From Lysobacter antibioticus (lineage in GTDB: Bacteria; Pseudomonadota; Gammaproteobacteria; Xanthomonadales; Xanthomonadaceae), in the NCBI RefSeq assembly GCF_001442535.1, contig NZ_CP013141.1, positions 5,142,340 through 5,178,818 of the forward strand: a stretch of 36,479 nucleotides of DNA, in the 5' to 3' direction. Under the pieces are notes generated by a model, which was given only the letters and a program-made list of their open reading frames with translations, searched no databases and had not been told where the DNA came from. Shown here in pieces: positions 16,901 through 25,634 of this stretch (the stretch's first letter is position 1; each line of letters opens with the position of its first letter). A program made the translations under genes and the position numbers.

Positions 16901-19900
16901 CGGCTTCGGTCTGCTCGGCAGCGATGCGCTCGGCTTCGAGACGTGCGGCTTCGGCTTGCTCGGCTTCCAGACGCGCCTGCTCGGCGCGCTGAGCTTCGGC
17001 GGCGTATTCGGCTTCGAGACGCTCGTATTCGAGACGCTCTTCTTCGGCCAGACGTTCGGCTTCGGCTTTCTCCGCGGCGATACGTTCGGCTTCGGCCTGC
17101 TCGGCGGCAAGACGTTCGGCTTCGAGGCGCTCGGCTTCGGCCTGTTCGGCAGCAAGACGCTCGGCTTCGAGGCGCTCGGCTTCGGCCTGTTCGGCAGCAA
17201 GACGCTCGGCTTCGAGGCGTTCGGCTTCGGCCTGTTCGGCAGCAAGACGCTCGGCTTCGAGGCGCTCGGCTTCGGCCTGTTCGGCGGCCAGACGCTCGGC
17301 TTCGAGACGTTCGGCTTCGGCCTGCTCGGCGGCAAGGCGTTCGGCTTCGAGGCGTGCGGCTTCGGCCTGTTCCGCAGCAAGGCGTTCGGCTTCGAGACGG
17401 GCCGCTTCGGCCTGTTCGGCAGCAAGGCGTTCGGCTTCGAGACGTGCGGCTTCGGCTTGCTCGGCAGCAAGGCGTTCGGCTTCGAGACGTGCGGCTTCGG
17501 CCTGCTCGGCGGCGATGCGTTCGGCTTCGAGGCGCTCGGCTTCGAGACGGGCCACTTCGGCACGCTCGACTTCGAGACGCGCGGCCTCGATGGTGCTGTC
17601 GGCGAAACCGACCGGCAGCAGGTCGAGACCGAGGCTCAGCTCGTCGCCGTCGAAATCGGTCCTGGAGACCGGCTTGGCCGAGGCATCGTCGTTGCCGGCG
17701 ACCTGGGCGAATTCGCGCGAGGGGTCGTAGTCGCCGAACGCGCTGAGATCGTTGACGGTCAGCTCGGACAGATCCTGGCCTTCCGGCAGGACGTCGTCGT
17801 GATAGATCTCCTCGGTGATCATCGGCGAACGCGCGTCGGGCAGACTGTCGCGCAGCGCGGCGATGCGTTCGGGCAGGCCGACGAACATCGGCACGTGCGG
17901 CGTCGGCGACTTCAGCGCTTCGACCGTGGTGCGGATCGCATCGGCCACCGCGGTCAGCGCAGCCACGCCTTCGGCGCTGGCCGGCGCGGCGCTGGCGAGC
18001 AGACGCTTGACGTAGGCTTCGGTCGGCGCGGTGACGTCGGTGATGACCGGCACTTCGGTCATCGCGAAGGCGCCGTTCAAGGTGTGGATCGAACGCTGCA
18101 GACCGTCGCTGGCGAGCTGCGGCTGCGAGCGCGAGGCCGCCAGCCAGGCTTCGATGGTGACCAGGTGGCCGGCCACTTCGCCGTCGAGGATTTCGAGCAG
18201 GACCGGGTCGACCGACGCCGGCACGTAAGGCCCGTCGATCGCGACCGGAGCCGCGGTTTCGGCTTCGGCTTCGGCCGTGGCTTGCGGCGGCTGGTAGAAG
18301 GCTTCTTCGCCGGTCGCGAGCAAATCGGCATGCGCCTCGATGCCGGCGACGTCGACGGTCAGCGGGCCCTGGTTGCGCAGGGCGGCGTAGAAACCCGGCA
18401 GCGCGCGATGGGCGTGCTCGACCAGGTCGATCACTTCCGGGCTCGCCGCGCGGCCGTGTTCGCGCACGCGGTTAAGCAGGTTTTCGATGTTCCAGCTGAA
18501 CTCGCCCAGGGTGCGCGCACCGACCAGGCGGCCGCTGCCCTTGAGGGTGTGGAACACGCGCCGCACCGGCTGCACGCGGGCCAGATCGTCCGGCGCTTCG
18601 CGCCAGGCCGGCAGCAGGTTGTCGAGGTTGGCGATTTCTTCCTCGAATTCCTCGAGGAAGATTTCCCGCACTTCGTCGTCGATGTCGTCGACTTGTTCGA
18701 AACCGCCGGTCGCCACCGACTGTCCGAGCATCGACGGCGGTGCGTCGGGCACGGCGTTAAGCAAGGAGGCGTCGATCAGGGCGCCGCCCGCGGCGACGGA
18801 CGCCACGGTTTCGGTCGCAGTGGATTCGGTTGCGGCGTCCGATGCCGCGGCGAGCGTCGGTTCGACGGGCTCGGCGGTATCGGCCGCGACGGCGTCGCCG
18901 ACCGTTTGCGCGTCGACGGTCTGCTCGCTGCGCTGGAGGTCGAGGCTGTCGGCAACAGCGGATTCCGGCGTCGAGGTGTCGACGGCCGGCGCCTGCGACG
19001 CGGTCGTATCGACCGGGGCGGCTTCGACGGCCGGGGTCGCTGCGACCGGAATGGCTTCGGCCGCGGGCTCGACCCGGATCACGTCCGGCAACGGCCAGTA
19101 ACGCAGGGTTTCCAGGCTCTGGCGGGCGATGTCGAGAATATCGTCGCGGTTCGGGCGCTGCTCGCGCAGCGCTTCGAGGTAGTACTCCAGGCTCGCCAGG
19201 GCATCGGCCAGGGTGTCGAGCTGCTGGCCGCTGGGCACGCGGCGGCGGCCGATCAGTTCGACTTCGGTGTAGCGCTTGACGCCGGTCAGGTAGTCGGCCG
19301 CCAGCGGCAGCTCGATCATGCGCAGGGCGCCGGCGACTTCGTCGAGCACGCGCGGCACTTCGGTCAGTTCGTCGTGGTCCCACTTGGTCTCGACGAAGGC
19401 GACGAAGGACTGGCGCGCGTCGCCGAAATTGGCGATGGCTTCGCGTGCGACCACGTCGAGCACCTTGCGCGCCTCGCCGGCGAGCAGGTTCTCTTCGGCC
19501 TTGTCTTCGGGCAGGCCCAGGCGCGAGACCTGGTCGTCCAGCGAGGCGTCGACATAGAGCAAGGCGCCGGCCACGTCGAGCAAGGTGCCTTCGTCGGCGG
19601 CGCGGCGGCCTTCGACGATTTCGTGCATGGCTTCGCGCTGCTGCAGCACGACGGTGCGGGCCATGCCCAGCCCCATCATGCCCAGCGTGTCGCTGACCCG
19701 GGCCAGGGCGTCGACTTGCGGACGCAGTTCGCCGGGGTCGGTCTGGTTGGTGCGCAGGTGCAGGTCGAGGGCGTCCTTGACCCGCAACAAGTCTTCTTTG
19801 ATCGCCGCCGCGACGGTGTCGAGCAGGGCGCGGTTGCGGCCGCTGAGGCTGCCGCGGGCGTGTTCGAGTTCGGACTCGCTGGGCAGGTGCGCAGCGAGTT

Positions 19901-20777
19901 CGAAGGTCTGGCGCAGGTCGTCGAGCGCCGGATGGCGGCCGTCGCTGTGGGCGACGTGGTACAGCAGCTGGCGGGTCGGCTCGGCCGCGGGTTCACCGCG
20001 CGGCGCGCTGAAGCCGTCGTCGGACAGCATCTGCCGCGCTTCGCGGTCGACGCCGCCGAAGGCCTGGCGCAACGCACGGGTGGCCGGCAGGGCGCCGTCG
20101 CGCAGGGCGTGGGCGACCGACGAGGCCACCCACAGCATGCGCCGCACCGGTTCCAGGACGACGTCGGCGAGCAGGCCGTCGATGGCGGAAGCGAGCTGGG
20201 CCGGGTTCGAAGGCGCGCCGTCTTCCGGCCAACCGGCCAGGGCGTCGCGCAGCGAGGCGAGGTGCGGCGCGCTGGCGTTGCGGCCGGCGGCGCTGCCGAC
20301 CGGCAGCGGCGGCGGCAGGTGCGCCGGCAGCGGACGGTCGAGGTTCGGTGCGAACAGGACGCTTTCGTTGAGCCCGGACTCGCCGCGCGTGGCGCGCAGC
20401 TCGTTCAGCAACGGCAGCAGCACGATCGGAATGTCGCGATGCCCGCCTTGCAGTCGTTCCAGGTAGTCGGGCAACAGCACCACGCCGCGCATCAGCGCCG
20501 CGCAGGCCTCGTCGCGGTCGGCGACCTGGCCCTGCTGCAGGGCGATGGCCAGACGCTCCATCTCCTCGGCGACCATGGCCGGCGCATACAGTTCGACCAT
20601 GCGCAGGGTGCCGTGCACCTGGTGCAGATGGTTGGCGCAGACCCGCATGCGCGAGGCGTCGGCGGGATCTTCGGCGAATGCCTCGATCTCCTGGCGCGCC
20701 TGGCGCAGGGTTTCGTCCAGCTCGGGCTTGATCCAGCCCAGCGTGGTGGTGTCGATCGCTTCGCGCAACGCGGTCAT
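13962..20777 (-). CDS. chpA: Multi-phosphotransfer hybrid kinase ChpA (PilL)
   Basis: ChpA is the central kinase of the Pil-Chp system for twitching motility. At 2271 residues it is close in size to Pseudomonas ChpA (about 2470). In order: an N-terminal Hpt-like domain with H52 (HQVHGTLRM); a degenerate one with D479 in the His place (DEVAGALRM); Hpt domains with H743 ([12 protein letters not shown]) and H898 ([10 protein letters not shown]); a Glu/Ala/Arg-rich coiled coil of about residues 1065-1400; and an Hpt with H1528 ([11 protein letters not shown]). The CheA core follows: dimerisation helices, N box ([12 protein letters not shown], near 1860), [16 protein letters not shown], then a CheW-like domain. 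A C-terminal receiver ends the chain, with its Asp near 2196 ([15 protein letters not shown]). The start is the ATG at 20777, which is overlapped by a small upstream ORF. Confidence 0.97.
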   Translation of the reverse strand: MTALREAIDTTTLGWIKPELDETLRQARQEIEAFAEDPADASRMRVCANHLHQVHGTLRMVELYAPAMVAEEMERLAIALQQGQVADRDEACAALMRGVVLLPDYLERLQGGHRDIPIVLLPLLNELRATRGESGLNESVLFAPNLDRPLPAHLPPPLPVGSAAGRNASAPHLASLRDALAGWPEDGAPSNPAQLASAIDGLLADVVLEPVRRMLWVASSVAHALRDGALPATRALRQAFGGVDREARQMLSDDGFSAPRGEPAAEPTRQLLYHVAHSDGRHPALDDLRQTFELAAHLPSESELEHARGSLSGRNRALLDTVAAAIKEDLLRVKDALDLHLRTNQTDPGELRPQVDALARVSDTLGMMGLGMARTVVLQQREAMHEIVEGRRAADEGTLLDVAGALLYVDASLDDQVSRLGLPEDKAEENLLAGEARKVLDVVAREAIANFGDARQSFVAFVETKWDHDELTEVPRVLDEVAGALRMIELPLAADYLTGVKRYTEVELIGRRRVPSGQQLDTLADALASLEYYLEALREQRPNRDDILDIARQSLETLRYWPLPDVIRVEPAAEAIPVAATPAVEAAPVDTTASQAPAVDTSTPESAVADSLDLQRSEQTVDAQTVGDAVAADTAEPVEPTLAAASDAATESTATETVASVAAGGALIDASLLNAVPDAPPSMLGQSVATGGFEQVDDIDDEVREIFLEEFEEEIANLDNLLPAWREAPDDLARVQPVRRVFHTLKGSGRLVGARTLGEFSWNIENLLNRVREHGRAASPEVIDLVEHAHRALPGFYAALRNQGPLTVDVAGIEAHADLLATGEEAFYQPPQATAEAEAETAAPVAIDGPYVPASVDPVLLEILDGEVAGHLVTIEAWLAASRSQPQLASDGLQRSIHTLNGAFAMTEVPVITDVTAPTEAYVKRLLASAAPASAEGVAALTAVADAIRTTVEALKSPTPHVPMFVGLPERIAALRDSLPDARSPMITEEIYHDDVLPEGQDLSELTVNDLSAFGDYDPSREFAQVAGNDDASAKPVSRTDFDGDELSLGLDLLPVGFADSTIEAARLEVERAEVARLEAERLEAERIAAEQAEAARLEAERLAAEQAEAARLEAERLAAEQAEAARLEAERLAAEQAEAARLEAERLAAEQAEAERLEAERLAAEQAEAERLEAERLAAEQAEAERLEAERLAAEQAEAERLEAERLAAEQAEAERLEAERLAAEQAEAERIAAEKAEAERLAEEERLEYERLEAEYAAEAQRAEQARLEAEQAEAARLEAERIAAEQTEAERLEAERIAAEQAEAERLEAERIAAEQAEAERLQAERIAAEQAEAERLEAERIAAEQAEAERLEAERIAAERAEAERLEYERLEAEYAEAERLAREQAEAEAEAQADAEQPATDLAQVRLDDRGTDSEAAANDNDEAPSAEVERPAAALVAGASTAVQTGIAAGVPAALAAIFAHASNANPDPEEALDVSELDPELVDIFVEEGGDLLDHSDGLLAQLRETPSEREPLVGLQRDLHTLKGGARMAGIMAVGELGHVMESLLEAVVDHRTELGRDGLVLLERGFDRLHAMVTRVGTGRAIAMPEALISVFEARWRGEAMPSFAGLQPAEVEAAQPQAQAQAQPVAAEHDGLKPLSAPIADAPLGDEDEIGVRAPQEQVRIRADLLDRLVNYAGEVAIYRARLEQQLGAFRGAIAEMAQTNLRMRDQLRRLEIETEAQIIARYQREGDSGDQSFDPLELDRFSTLQQLSRALTESAADQNSLQNTLDDLTRQYETLLLQQSRVSSELQEGLMRTRMVPFDTLLPRLRRVVRQASSELGKQVTLKLEGTQGELDRNVLERMTAPLEHMLRNAVAHGLERPEQRRAAGKPDEGTVRIAVRREGSEVVLEVADDGAGLDRAAIRRRGEERGLVRADAVIAEADLDSLILEPGFSTADEVSRLAGRGVGMDVVASEVRQLGGTLDIHSRPGQGVHFTLRLPQTLAVTQAVFVRIGDITFAVPIASVRGVGRLSRELLDAGEASYRYGGEDYVVHDLGTLIGHAPAKAEGQLQMPLLLIRSGDLRAAITIDQVIGNREIVVKPVGPQVASVPGIFGATIMGDGRVVVILDVAPLVRRRTAQLLDFAQVVAPPPAPAETRRVPLVMVVDDSVTMRKVTGRVLERHNFEVITAKDGIDALERMAERVPDLMLLDIEMPRMDGYELATQMKADARMREVPIVMITSRTGEKHRQRAFEIGVERYLGKPYQELELIRNVFELLGIARHHG
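16650..17580 (-). repeat. 45-bp in-frame repeats encoding the ChpA coiled coil
   Basis: About fifteen copies of a 45-bp unit encode the 15-residue pattern [15 protein letters not shown], with Ile or Ala variants toward the C-terminal end. Copies around 17100-17300 are nearly identical at the DNA level. Because 45 is divisible by three, unequal recombination would change the linker length without a frameshift. The opposite strand reads as long Gly/Phe-rich frames, which are only shadows. Confidence 0.9.
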
Positions 20778-20854
20778 GACGTGACCCGCCCGTCGGCGGG
20801 ACCGCGTCGCAGACGCGGACCGTGGCTCTGCCAGCGATGTGTCGGAAGCTTCAT
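20774..20854 (-). CDS. Possible 26-codon leader ORF overlapping chpA
   Basis: An ATG at 20854 opens a 26-codon frame (start [12 protein letters not shown], rich in Arg). Its TGA overlaps the chpA ATG as ATGA, the arrangement of translationally coupled genes. An AAGGG lies 11 bases before the ATG, which is a borderline ribosome-binding site. Two GC hairpins lie within its second half and just ahead of chpA. In G+C-rich DNA short frames are frequent by chance, so this is a candidate leader peptide and not an established gene. Confidence 0.3.
   Translation of the reverse strand: MKLPTHRWQSHGPRLRRGPADGRVTS
20785..20818 (-). promoter_or_regulatory. Tandem hairpins covering the chpA translation start
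   Basis: One hairpin pairs CCCGCC (20785-20790) with GGCGGG (20795-20800) around 4 bases. The next pairs CCGCGTC (20802-20808) with GACGCGG (20812-20818) around 3 bases. The first begins 8 bases before the chpA ATG, and the only SD-like purine run (GGGCGGG) is inside its stem. Free ribosomes would find this site closed, whereas ribosomes translating the upstream ORF would open it (inference). Confidence 0.45.
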
Positions 20855-20872
20855 CCTCGATACAACCCTTCT

Positions 20873-20901
20873 TTTAATCCCGTCCCAAAGCCGCCGTTCA
20901 A
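20873..20901 (-). promoter_or_regulatory. Weak candidate promoter between pilJ and chpA
   Basis: TTGAAC (20896-20901, minus strand) and ATTAAA (20873-20878) are separated by 17 bp. They match four and three of six consensus bases respectively. It could give chpA extra transcription independent of pilG. Confidence 0.2.
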
Positions 20902-20932
20902 AGCGCCGCGTCGTGTCTCGGCTGCCGCCGGG

Positions 20933-22951
20933 TCAGGCCGGCAGCTTGAAGTCGGCGACCGAACGGCGCAGGTCGGCCGCCAGTTGCGCCAGGTTTCCAA
21001 TCGACGCAGCGGTCTGGTTGGCGCCTTGCGAGGTCTGCGAGGTGATCTGCTGAATCGTGTTCATGGTCTGGGTGATGTTCGAGGCGGCGCTGGACTGCTG
21101 CTGGGCCGCACTGGAAATGCCCTGAATGAGGTTCGACAAGTCGGACGACACCTTTTCGATCTCGCCTAGCGCGGTACCGGCGTCCTCGGCCAGTCGCGCA
21201 CCCGCGACCACTTCCGAGGTCGTCTGTTCCATCGAGCTGACAGCTTCGTTGGTGTCGGACTGAATTGTCTGGACCAGCGTCTCGATTCGCTTGGTTGCGT
21301 TGGAGGCGCGTTCTGCGAGTCGTTGCACTTCGTCGGCCACGACCGCGAAGCCGCGGCCCGCTTCGCCGGCGGACGCCGCCTGGATGGCCGCGTTCAACGC
21401 CAGGATGTTGGTCTGTTCCGAGATGTCGTTGATCAGTTCGACGATCGAGCCGATTTCCTGCGAGCTTTCGCCCAGGCGCTTGATTCGCTTCGAGGTTTCC
21501 TGGATCTGGTCGCGGATCGAGTCCATGCCCTGAATCGTCTGCCGCACCACGCCCGCGCCCTTGGTCGCGATCTGCACCGAGCGCTGCGCCACGTCGGCCG
21601 ACTCGGCCGAGTTCTTCGAGACCTGGTCGATCGAGGCCGCGATTTCGCTGATGCGGTCGGAGGCGGAGTTGATTTCCTGGGCCTGGTGCTCGGCCGCTTC
21701 GGCCAGGTGCATCGCGGTGGCCTGGGTTTCCTGGGCGCTGGAGGCGACCTGCACCGAGGTGTCGGTAATGGTCTGCACCAGGCTGCGCAGCTGCTCGACG
21801 GCGAAGTTGATCGAGTCGGCGATGGCGCCGGTCATGTCCTCGGTCACCGTCGCCTTGACCGTCAAGTCGCCTTCTGCGAGCGAACCCATTTCGTCCAGCA
21901 GGCGCATGATGGCCTCCTGGTTACGGTCGTTGAGTTCCTTGGTGGTCTGGTAGCGGCGCTGCTGGGCGTAGTTCAGCGAGAACAGCAAACCGGCGATCGC
22001 GACCAGCGCGGCCAGGCCGGAGATGATCGACAGCCACAGGTTGCCGAATACGCTCTTGTCGCGCAGCGAACCGAACGCGGTGAACGCGCTGAACAGCGTT
22101 TCGCTTTCGCTCAACAGCCGCTCCGAGCCGCCGGTGATCGATTCGGCCGCGGCCTGGGCCTGGAACAGGTCCTTGGAGCTGGCCGAGATCGCGTCGAGGT
22201 CCTTCTTCATTTCCAGCCACAGCGCTTCGGCCTGGCCGAGCGCGGCGAGCGCGCTGGAGTTGGACAGCGCGGTCACGCCGAACGAGGTGTCGCCCTTGCG
22301 CAGGCCGGTCAGGACGTTGCCGAACACGGTGGCGTCGCGGACCAGCGCTTCGCCGGCCATGCCGGCGCCGCTGCCGCCTGCGCGGATTTCGGTGATGCGT
22401 CGGGCCATGGTCGCCGACAGCACGACCTGGCGCAGAGCGATATAGACCTGCGAGGACGGCGAGCCGGAGGCCGACATCGCGCGGACCAGTTCGTCGAGGC
22501 GGGCCTGCAGCTGCGGGACGCGGCTGGAGAAGCTGTCGGCGTTGCCGGCCAGGGCCAGCACCGCCTTCTCGCTCGCGATCACCTGTTCGGCGCTCTGCCC
22601 CAGCGGCTGCCAGCTCTTGCTGACCACGCCGATCGGGCCCGACACGCCGGCGGTGTCGCCGAAGTTGTCGTTGAGCGTCTGCACGTCTTCGTCGATCGCG
22701 GCCTTGGTCTTCTTGAACTCGGCGAAGGCGTCCTTCGCGCCGCCGACCGCTTCGCGGCCCTGGATCGCGAGCTTCTGCGAATTCACCTGCAGGTTCGACG
22801 CCGCCGAGCCGGCGCCGCCGAGCCTCGCGCCTTTCCAGGTCGCGTAGCCTGTGTTGAGACCGAACACCAGCACCGATACGGCCAGTACGATCAGCCAGGT
22901 GTTGGCGCCCAGAAGGCGGCTCTTGCCGGCGTTGTCCATCACAGTGCTCAT
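20933..22951 (-). CDS. pilJ: Type IV pilus chemoreceptor PilJ
   Basis: PilJ is the methyl-accepting receptor of the Pil-Chp array and senses the pilus or surface contact. The 672-residue protein has membrane helices near residues 15-36 and 300-325 with a large periplasmic domain between them. A HAMP-like part follows, then the signalling domain with the highly conserved tip [42 protein letters not shown]. Methylation-type motifs remain: SSAQETQAT before the tip, and SSAAQQQSS near the C-terminus. Start: an in-frame TTG at 22960 is open, but the ATG at 22951 has GAGG about 10 bases upstream. ATG 22939 is another option. It is followed by the chpA leader region. Confidence 0.97.
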   Translation of the reverse strand: MSTVMDNAGKSRLLGANTWLIVLAVSVLVFGLNTGYATWKGARLGGAGSAASNLQVNSQKLAIQGREAVGGAKDAFAEFKKTKAAIDEDVQTLNDNFGDTAGVSGPIGVVSKSWQPLGQSAEQVIASEKAVLALAGNADSFSSRVPQLQARLDELVRAMSASGSPSSQVYIALRQVVLSATMARRITEIRAGGSGAGMAGEALVRDATVFGNVLTGLRKGDTSFGVTALSNSSALAALGQAEALWLEMKKDLDAISASSKDLFQAQAAAESITGGSERLLSESETLFSAFTAFGSLRDKSVFGNLWLSIISGLAALVAIAGLLFSLNYAQQRRYQTTKELNDRNQEAIMRLLDEMGSLAEGDLTVKATVTEDMTGAIADSINFAVEQLRSLVQTITDTSVQVASSAQETQATAMHLAEAAEHQAQEINSASDRISEIAASIDQVSKNSAESADVAQRSVQIATKGAGVVRQTIQGMDSIRDQIQETSKRIKRLGESSQEIGSIVELINDISEQTNILALNAAIQAASAGEAGRGFAVVADEVQRLAERASNATKRIETLVQTIQSDTNEAVSSMEQTTSEVVAGARLAEDAGTALGEIEKVSSDLSNLIQGISSAAQQQSSAASNITQTMNTIQQITSQTSQGANQTAASIGNLAQLAADLRRSVADFKLPA

Positions 22952-23001
22952 GGTTCGCAAACCTCGGTGAGCTTACTAGTCGGGCTGATGAAGGGAGCGG
23001 C

Positions 23002-23553
23002 TCAGGCCGCTGCTTGTCGGAATTCGGGAGTACGGGCCAAGCGGTCGAGGCTGAAGATGCCCCAGTACCGGTCGTCCAGGCGGTAGGCCCGGTCGATGAA
23101 GTACGCATAGCGGCCCTCGGTGAGGCCCTGCTCGGCGACTTCCTCGAGGCCGATCTGCTGCTGGTCGTGGAAACTGCGCTGGCCGTAGAGCTCGTCGATC
23201 AGCACGGCGACGTCGCCGCCGGGCTGGCGCACCAGCAGGATGCGCTGGCCCTCGTGCAGCACCGTGCGCTCGCCTTCCAGGAACTGCTTGAGGTCGACGA
23301 TCGGCAGCAGGTTGCCGCGCACGTTGGCCAGGCCGAGCATCCACGGCTGCGAGCCGGGGACGTGGGTGACCTGCGGCAGCGACAGGATTTCGACCACCTC
23401 GGCGAAGGTCGACGCCAGGCGCCGGTCGCCGATGCGGTAGCCGACGCCGCGCCACAGGCCGGGCGCGTCGAGCTGTTCGGGCAGGCCGGGCACGTGCGCC
23501 AGACTGCGGCGCTCGTAATCGGTCAGCACATCGAACGGCGGCTTGAGCGTCAT
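23002..23553 (-). CDS. pilI: CheW-like adaptor PilI
   Basis: PilI is a 183-residue CheW-domain adaptor that couples PilJ to ChpA. The CheW fold is clear (GVGYRIGDRRLASTFAEVVEILSLPQVTHVPGSQPWMLGLANVRGNLLPIVDLKQFLEGE). The pattern LGLANVRGNLLPIVDL is the classic core motif. The C-terminal half (QQQIGLEEVAEQGLTEGRYAYFIDRAYRLDDRYWGIFSLDRLA) is typical of PilI. The start lies 4 bp after the pilH stop. pilJ begins 50 bp downstream. Confidence 0.96.
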   Translation of the reverse strand: MTLKPPFDVLTDYERRSLAHVPGLPEQLDAPGLWRGVGYRIGDRRLASTFAEVVEILSLPQVTHVPGSQPWMLGLANVRGNLLPIVDLKQFLEGERTVLHEGQRILLVRQPGGDVAVLIDELYGQRSFHDQQQIGLEEVAEQGLTEGRYAYFIDRAYRLDDRYWGIFSLDRLARTPEFRQAAA

Positions 23554-23557
23554 CGTT

Positions 23558-23923
23558 TCAGTTACCCAGCAATGCGTTGATCCGCGCGATCAGTTCGTCC
23601 TCGCGCGGCGGTTTGACGATGTAGTCGCGCGCGCCCTGGCGCATGCCCCAGGCGCGATCGGTTTCCATGCCCTTGGTGCTCACGATCAAGACCGGGATCG
23701 CACTGGTCTGCGCGTCGCGGCTGAGCGCGCGCGTGGCCTGGAACCCGTTCATGCCCGGCAACACCACGTCCATCATCACCAGGTCCGGCAGCTCGCGCTT
23801 GCAGGCTTCGATGCCGTCCTCGGCGCTGCCCGAAGCGAACACTTCGTGCCCATTGCGTTGCAGCAATTGGGTCAGGACCGCGGTATCCGTCGGCGAGTCC
23901 TCGATAAGCAGGATGCGTGCCAT
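23558..23923 (-). CDS. pilH: Single-domain response regulator PilH
   Basis: PilH is a CheY-like receiver of 121 residues that acts with PilG in the Pil-Chp system. In Pseudomonas it opposes PilG and is linked to pilus retraction. It has E8/D9, phospho-acceptor D52 (LVMMDVVLPGMNGFQ), S82/T83 (VSTKGMETD) and K104 (VKPPREDEL). The segment VSTKGMETDRAWGMRQGARDYIVKPP is typical of PilH and not of PilG. It lies 19 bp downstream of pilG and 4 bp upstream of pilI. Confidence 0.96.
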   Translation of the reverse strand: MARILLIEDSPTDTAVLTQLLQRNGHEVFASGSAEDGIEACKRELPDLVMMDVVLPGMNGFQATRALSRDAQTSAIPVLIVSTKGMETDRAWGMRQGARDYIVKPPREDELIARINALLGN

Positions 23924-23942
23924 GGTGTGCCTTACCCCCCGG

Positions 23943-24341
23943 TCAGGCGTGTACGTGCTTGCGAATCGCGTCGAGGAGTTCCTCGCGCGTAAAAGGCTTG
24001 GTCAGGTATTGCTCGGACCCGACGATGCGGCCCCGCGCCTTGTCGAACAGGCCGTCCTTCGAAGACAGCATGATCACCGGCGTGCCCTTGAACAACTGAT
24101 TGTTCTTGATGAGCGCGCACGTCTGATAGCCGTCCAGACGCGGCATCATGATATCCACGAAAATGATCTGTGGCTGCTGGTCGGCGATCTTCGCCAGCGC
24201 TTCGAATCCGTCGATGGCCGTGACCACCTCGCACCCTTCGCGTTTCAACAGTGTCTCGGCGGTTCGACGGATGGTCTTGGAATCGTCGATCACCATGACC
24301 CTTAGACCATCGAGGCTGCCGCTACGAACCTCGTCGAGCAT
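23943..24341 (-). CDS. pilG: Single-domain response regulator PilG
   Basis: PilG is a receiver of 132 residues that promotes pilus extension and, in Pseudomonas, activates adenylate cyclase. It has D19/D20 (VMVIDDSKTIRR), phospho-acceptor D63 (IIFVDIMMPRLDGYQ), S93/S94 and K115 (YLTKPFTREEL). The motif PRLDGYQTCALIKNNQLFKGTPVIMLSSKDGLFDKARGRIVGSEQYL is PilG-like. A TTG at 24362 is in frame, but the ATG at 24341 gives the usual length and has a run of five G about 9 bases upstream. It is the first gene of the operon, with a well-formed promoter upstream. Confidence 0.97.
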   Translation of the reverse strand: MLDEVRSGSLDGLRVMVIDDSKTIRRTAETLLKREGCEVVTAIDGFEALAKIADQQPQIIFVDIMMPRLDGYQTCALIKNNQLFKGTPVIMLSSKDGLFDKARGRIVGSEQYLTKPFTREELLDAIRKHVHA

Positions 24342-24674
24342 TCTTTGTATCCCCCATTGCAAACGCCGATTTCCCCGGGCGTCGCGAAGCCGTCTTTATT
24401 CCAAGCCGCACGCAGGCTGTCAAGCGCGCATTCCGTGCCTGGAAACTGAATACGCAGCGATTCCGTCATCCGGAACAGGCTCGCCGTGCGCTACCGAACG
24501 TTGTGCAGGCCGATTACTCGGTCCGCGCATCGCCGCCCCGTCGCATCGCGCAGTAGCCTTGATCGCTGCGTGTCGCAAATGGACGCAGCGCGACCGTTTC
24601 CGACCCCGTCATCATGACAGATACCGGCGACCCGCCTGCTACCATCGCCGTCAATCTTTTAGGATTCCGTTCCC
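24342..24674. other. Divergent intergenic region pilG/gshB
   Basis: This 333-bp region has no gene that I can support. It holds the pilG operon promoter near 24395-24423. I do not see a convincing promoter for gshB; an AGGA lies 10 bases before the gshB start. Confidence 0.8.
24395..24423 (-). promoter_or_regulatory. Sigma-70-type promoter of the pil-chp operon
   Basis: On the minus strand a perfect TTGACA (24418-24423) and AATAAA (24395-24400, four of six matches) are separated by exactly 17 bp. Transcription would start about 24388, giving a 5' leader of about 47 bases before the pilG ATG. This is the best promoter match seen in the window. Confidence 0.6.
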
Positions 24675-25634
24675 ATGCCGTTGGACATCGTCGTCGTGAT
24701 GGACCCCATCGGGTCGATCAAGATCGCCAAGGACTCGACCTTCGCCATGCTACTGGAAGCGCAGCGCCGCGGACATCGGCTCTGGTACGTGCAGCCGGGC
24801 GGACTGAGCCTACACGGTGGCCATGCGGTGGCGAAGGTGACGGCGCTGGAAGTGCGCGACGATCCGAGCGGCTGGTACAAACTGGGAGCTTGGTCACAAA
24901 TTAAATTGACGACCGGTCACGTCGTACTGATGCGTAAGGACCCGCCGGTCGACGCCGAGTACCTGCACGACACCCAGATTCTGAGCATGGCCCAGCGCGC
25001 CGGCGCCTTCGTGGTCAACGATCCGCAGGGCCTGCGCGACTACAACGAGAAGCTCGCCGCCCTGCTGTTCCCGCAGTGCTGCGCGGCCACCCTGGTCAGC
25101 CGCAACCCCGCAGCGGTCAAGGAATTCCTCGCCTTCCACCAGGAAGCAGTGCTCAAGCCGTTGGACGGGATGGGCGGGCGCTCGATCTTCCGGGTCCGCG
25201 CCGGCGAGCCGAACGTCAACGTGATCCTGGAGACCCTGTCCGACGGCGGCCGCCACCTGGTGATGGCGCAGAAGTACCTGCCGGAGATCAGCGACGGCGA
25301 CAAACGCATCCTGCTGGTCGATGGCGTGCCGGTGGACTACGCCCTCGCCCGCATCCCGCAGGGCGACGAGTTCCGCGGCAACCTCGCCGCCGGCGGCCGC
25401 GGCGAAGGCCGCCCGCTCAGCGAGCGCGACCGCTGGATCGCCGCCGAAGTCGGCCCGGAAATGAAGCGCCGCGGCATGCTGTTCGTCGGCCTGGACGTGA
25501 TCGGCGACTACATGACCGAGCTCAACGTCACCAGCCCGACCTGCATCCGCGAGCTCGACGAACAATTCGGCCTCAACATCGCCGGGCTGCTGTTCGACGC
25601 GATCGAGGCCCGCGTCGCCGCCCAGGCCGCATGA
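24675..25634 (+). CDS. gshB: Glutathione synthetase GshB
   Basis: GshB joins gamma-glutamylcysteine and glycine with ATP to give glutathione. The 319-residue protein has an N-terminal substrate domain (MDPIGSIKIAKDSTFAMLLEAQRRGH). An ATP-grasp domain follows (VLKPLDGMGGRSIFRV, the P-loop-like part; DKRILLVDGVPVDYALARIPQGDEFRGNLAAGGRGE; GLDVIGDYMTELNVTSPTCIRELD). These are the standard motifs. AGGA lies 10 bases before the ATG at 24675. Its stop overlaps the tonB ATG (ATGA). The gene order pilG divergent from gshB is the same in P. aeruginosa. Confidence 0.98.
   Translation: MPLDIVVVMDPIGSIKIAKDSTFAMLLEAQRRGHRLWYVQPGGLSLHGGHAVAKVTALEVRDDPSGWYKLGAWSQIKLTTGHVVLMRKDPPVDAEYLHDTQILSMAQRAGAFVVNDPQGLRDYNEKLAALLFPQCCAATLVSRNPAAVKEFLAFHQEAVLKPLDGMGGRSIFRVRAGEPNVNVILETLSDGGRHLVMAQKYLPEISDGDKRILLVDGVPVDYALARIPQGDEFRGNLAAGGRGEGRPLSERDRWIAAEVGPEMKRRGMLFVGLDVIGDYMTELNVTSPTCIRELDEQFGLNIAGLLFDAIEARVAAQAA

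Noticed and set aside
15510..21053. Very long plus-strand frame opposite chpA, with Gly/Phe-rich repeats
   Set aside because: It is the antisense of the 45-bp repeats of chpA; codon use and composition are those of a shadow, and no protein motif is present.
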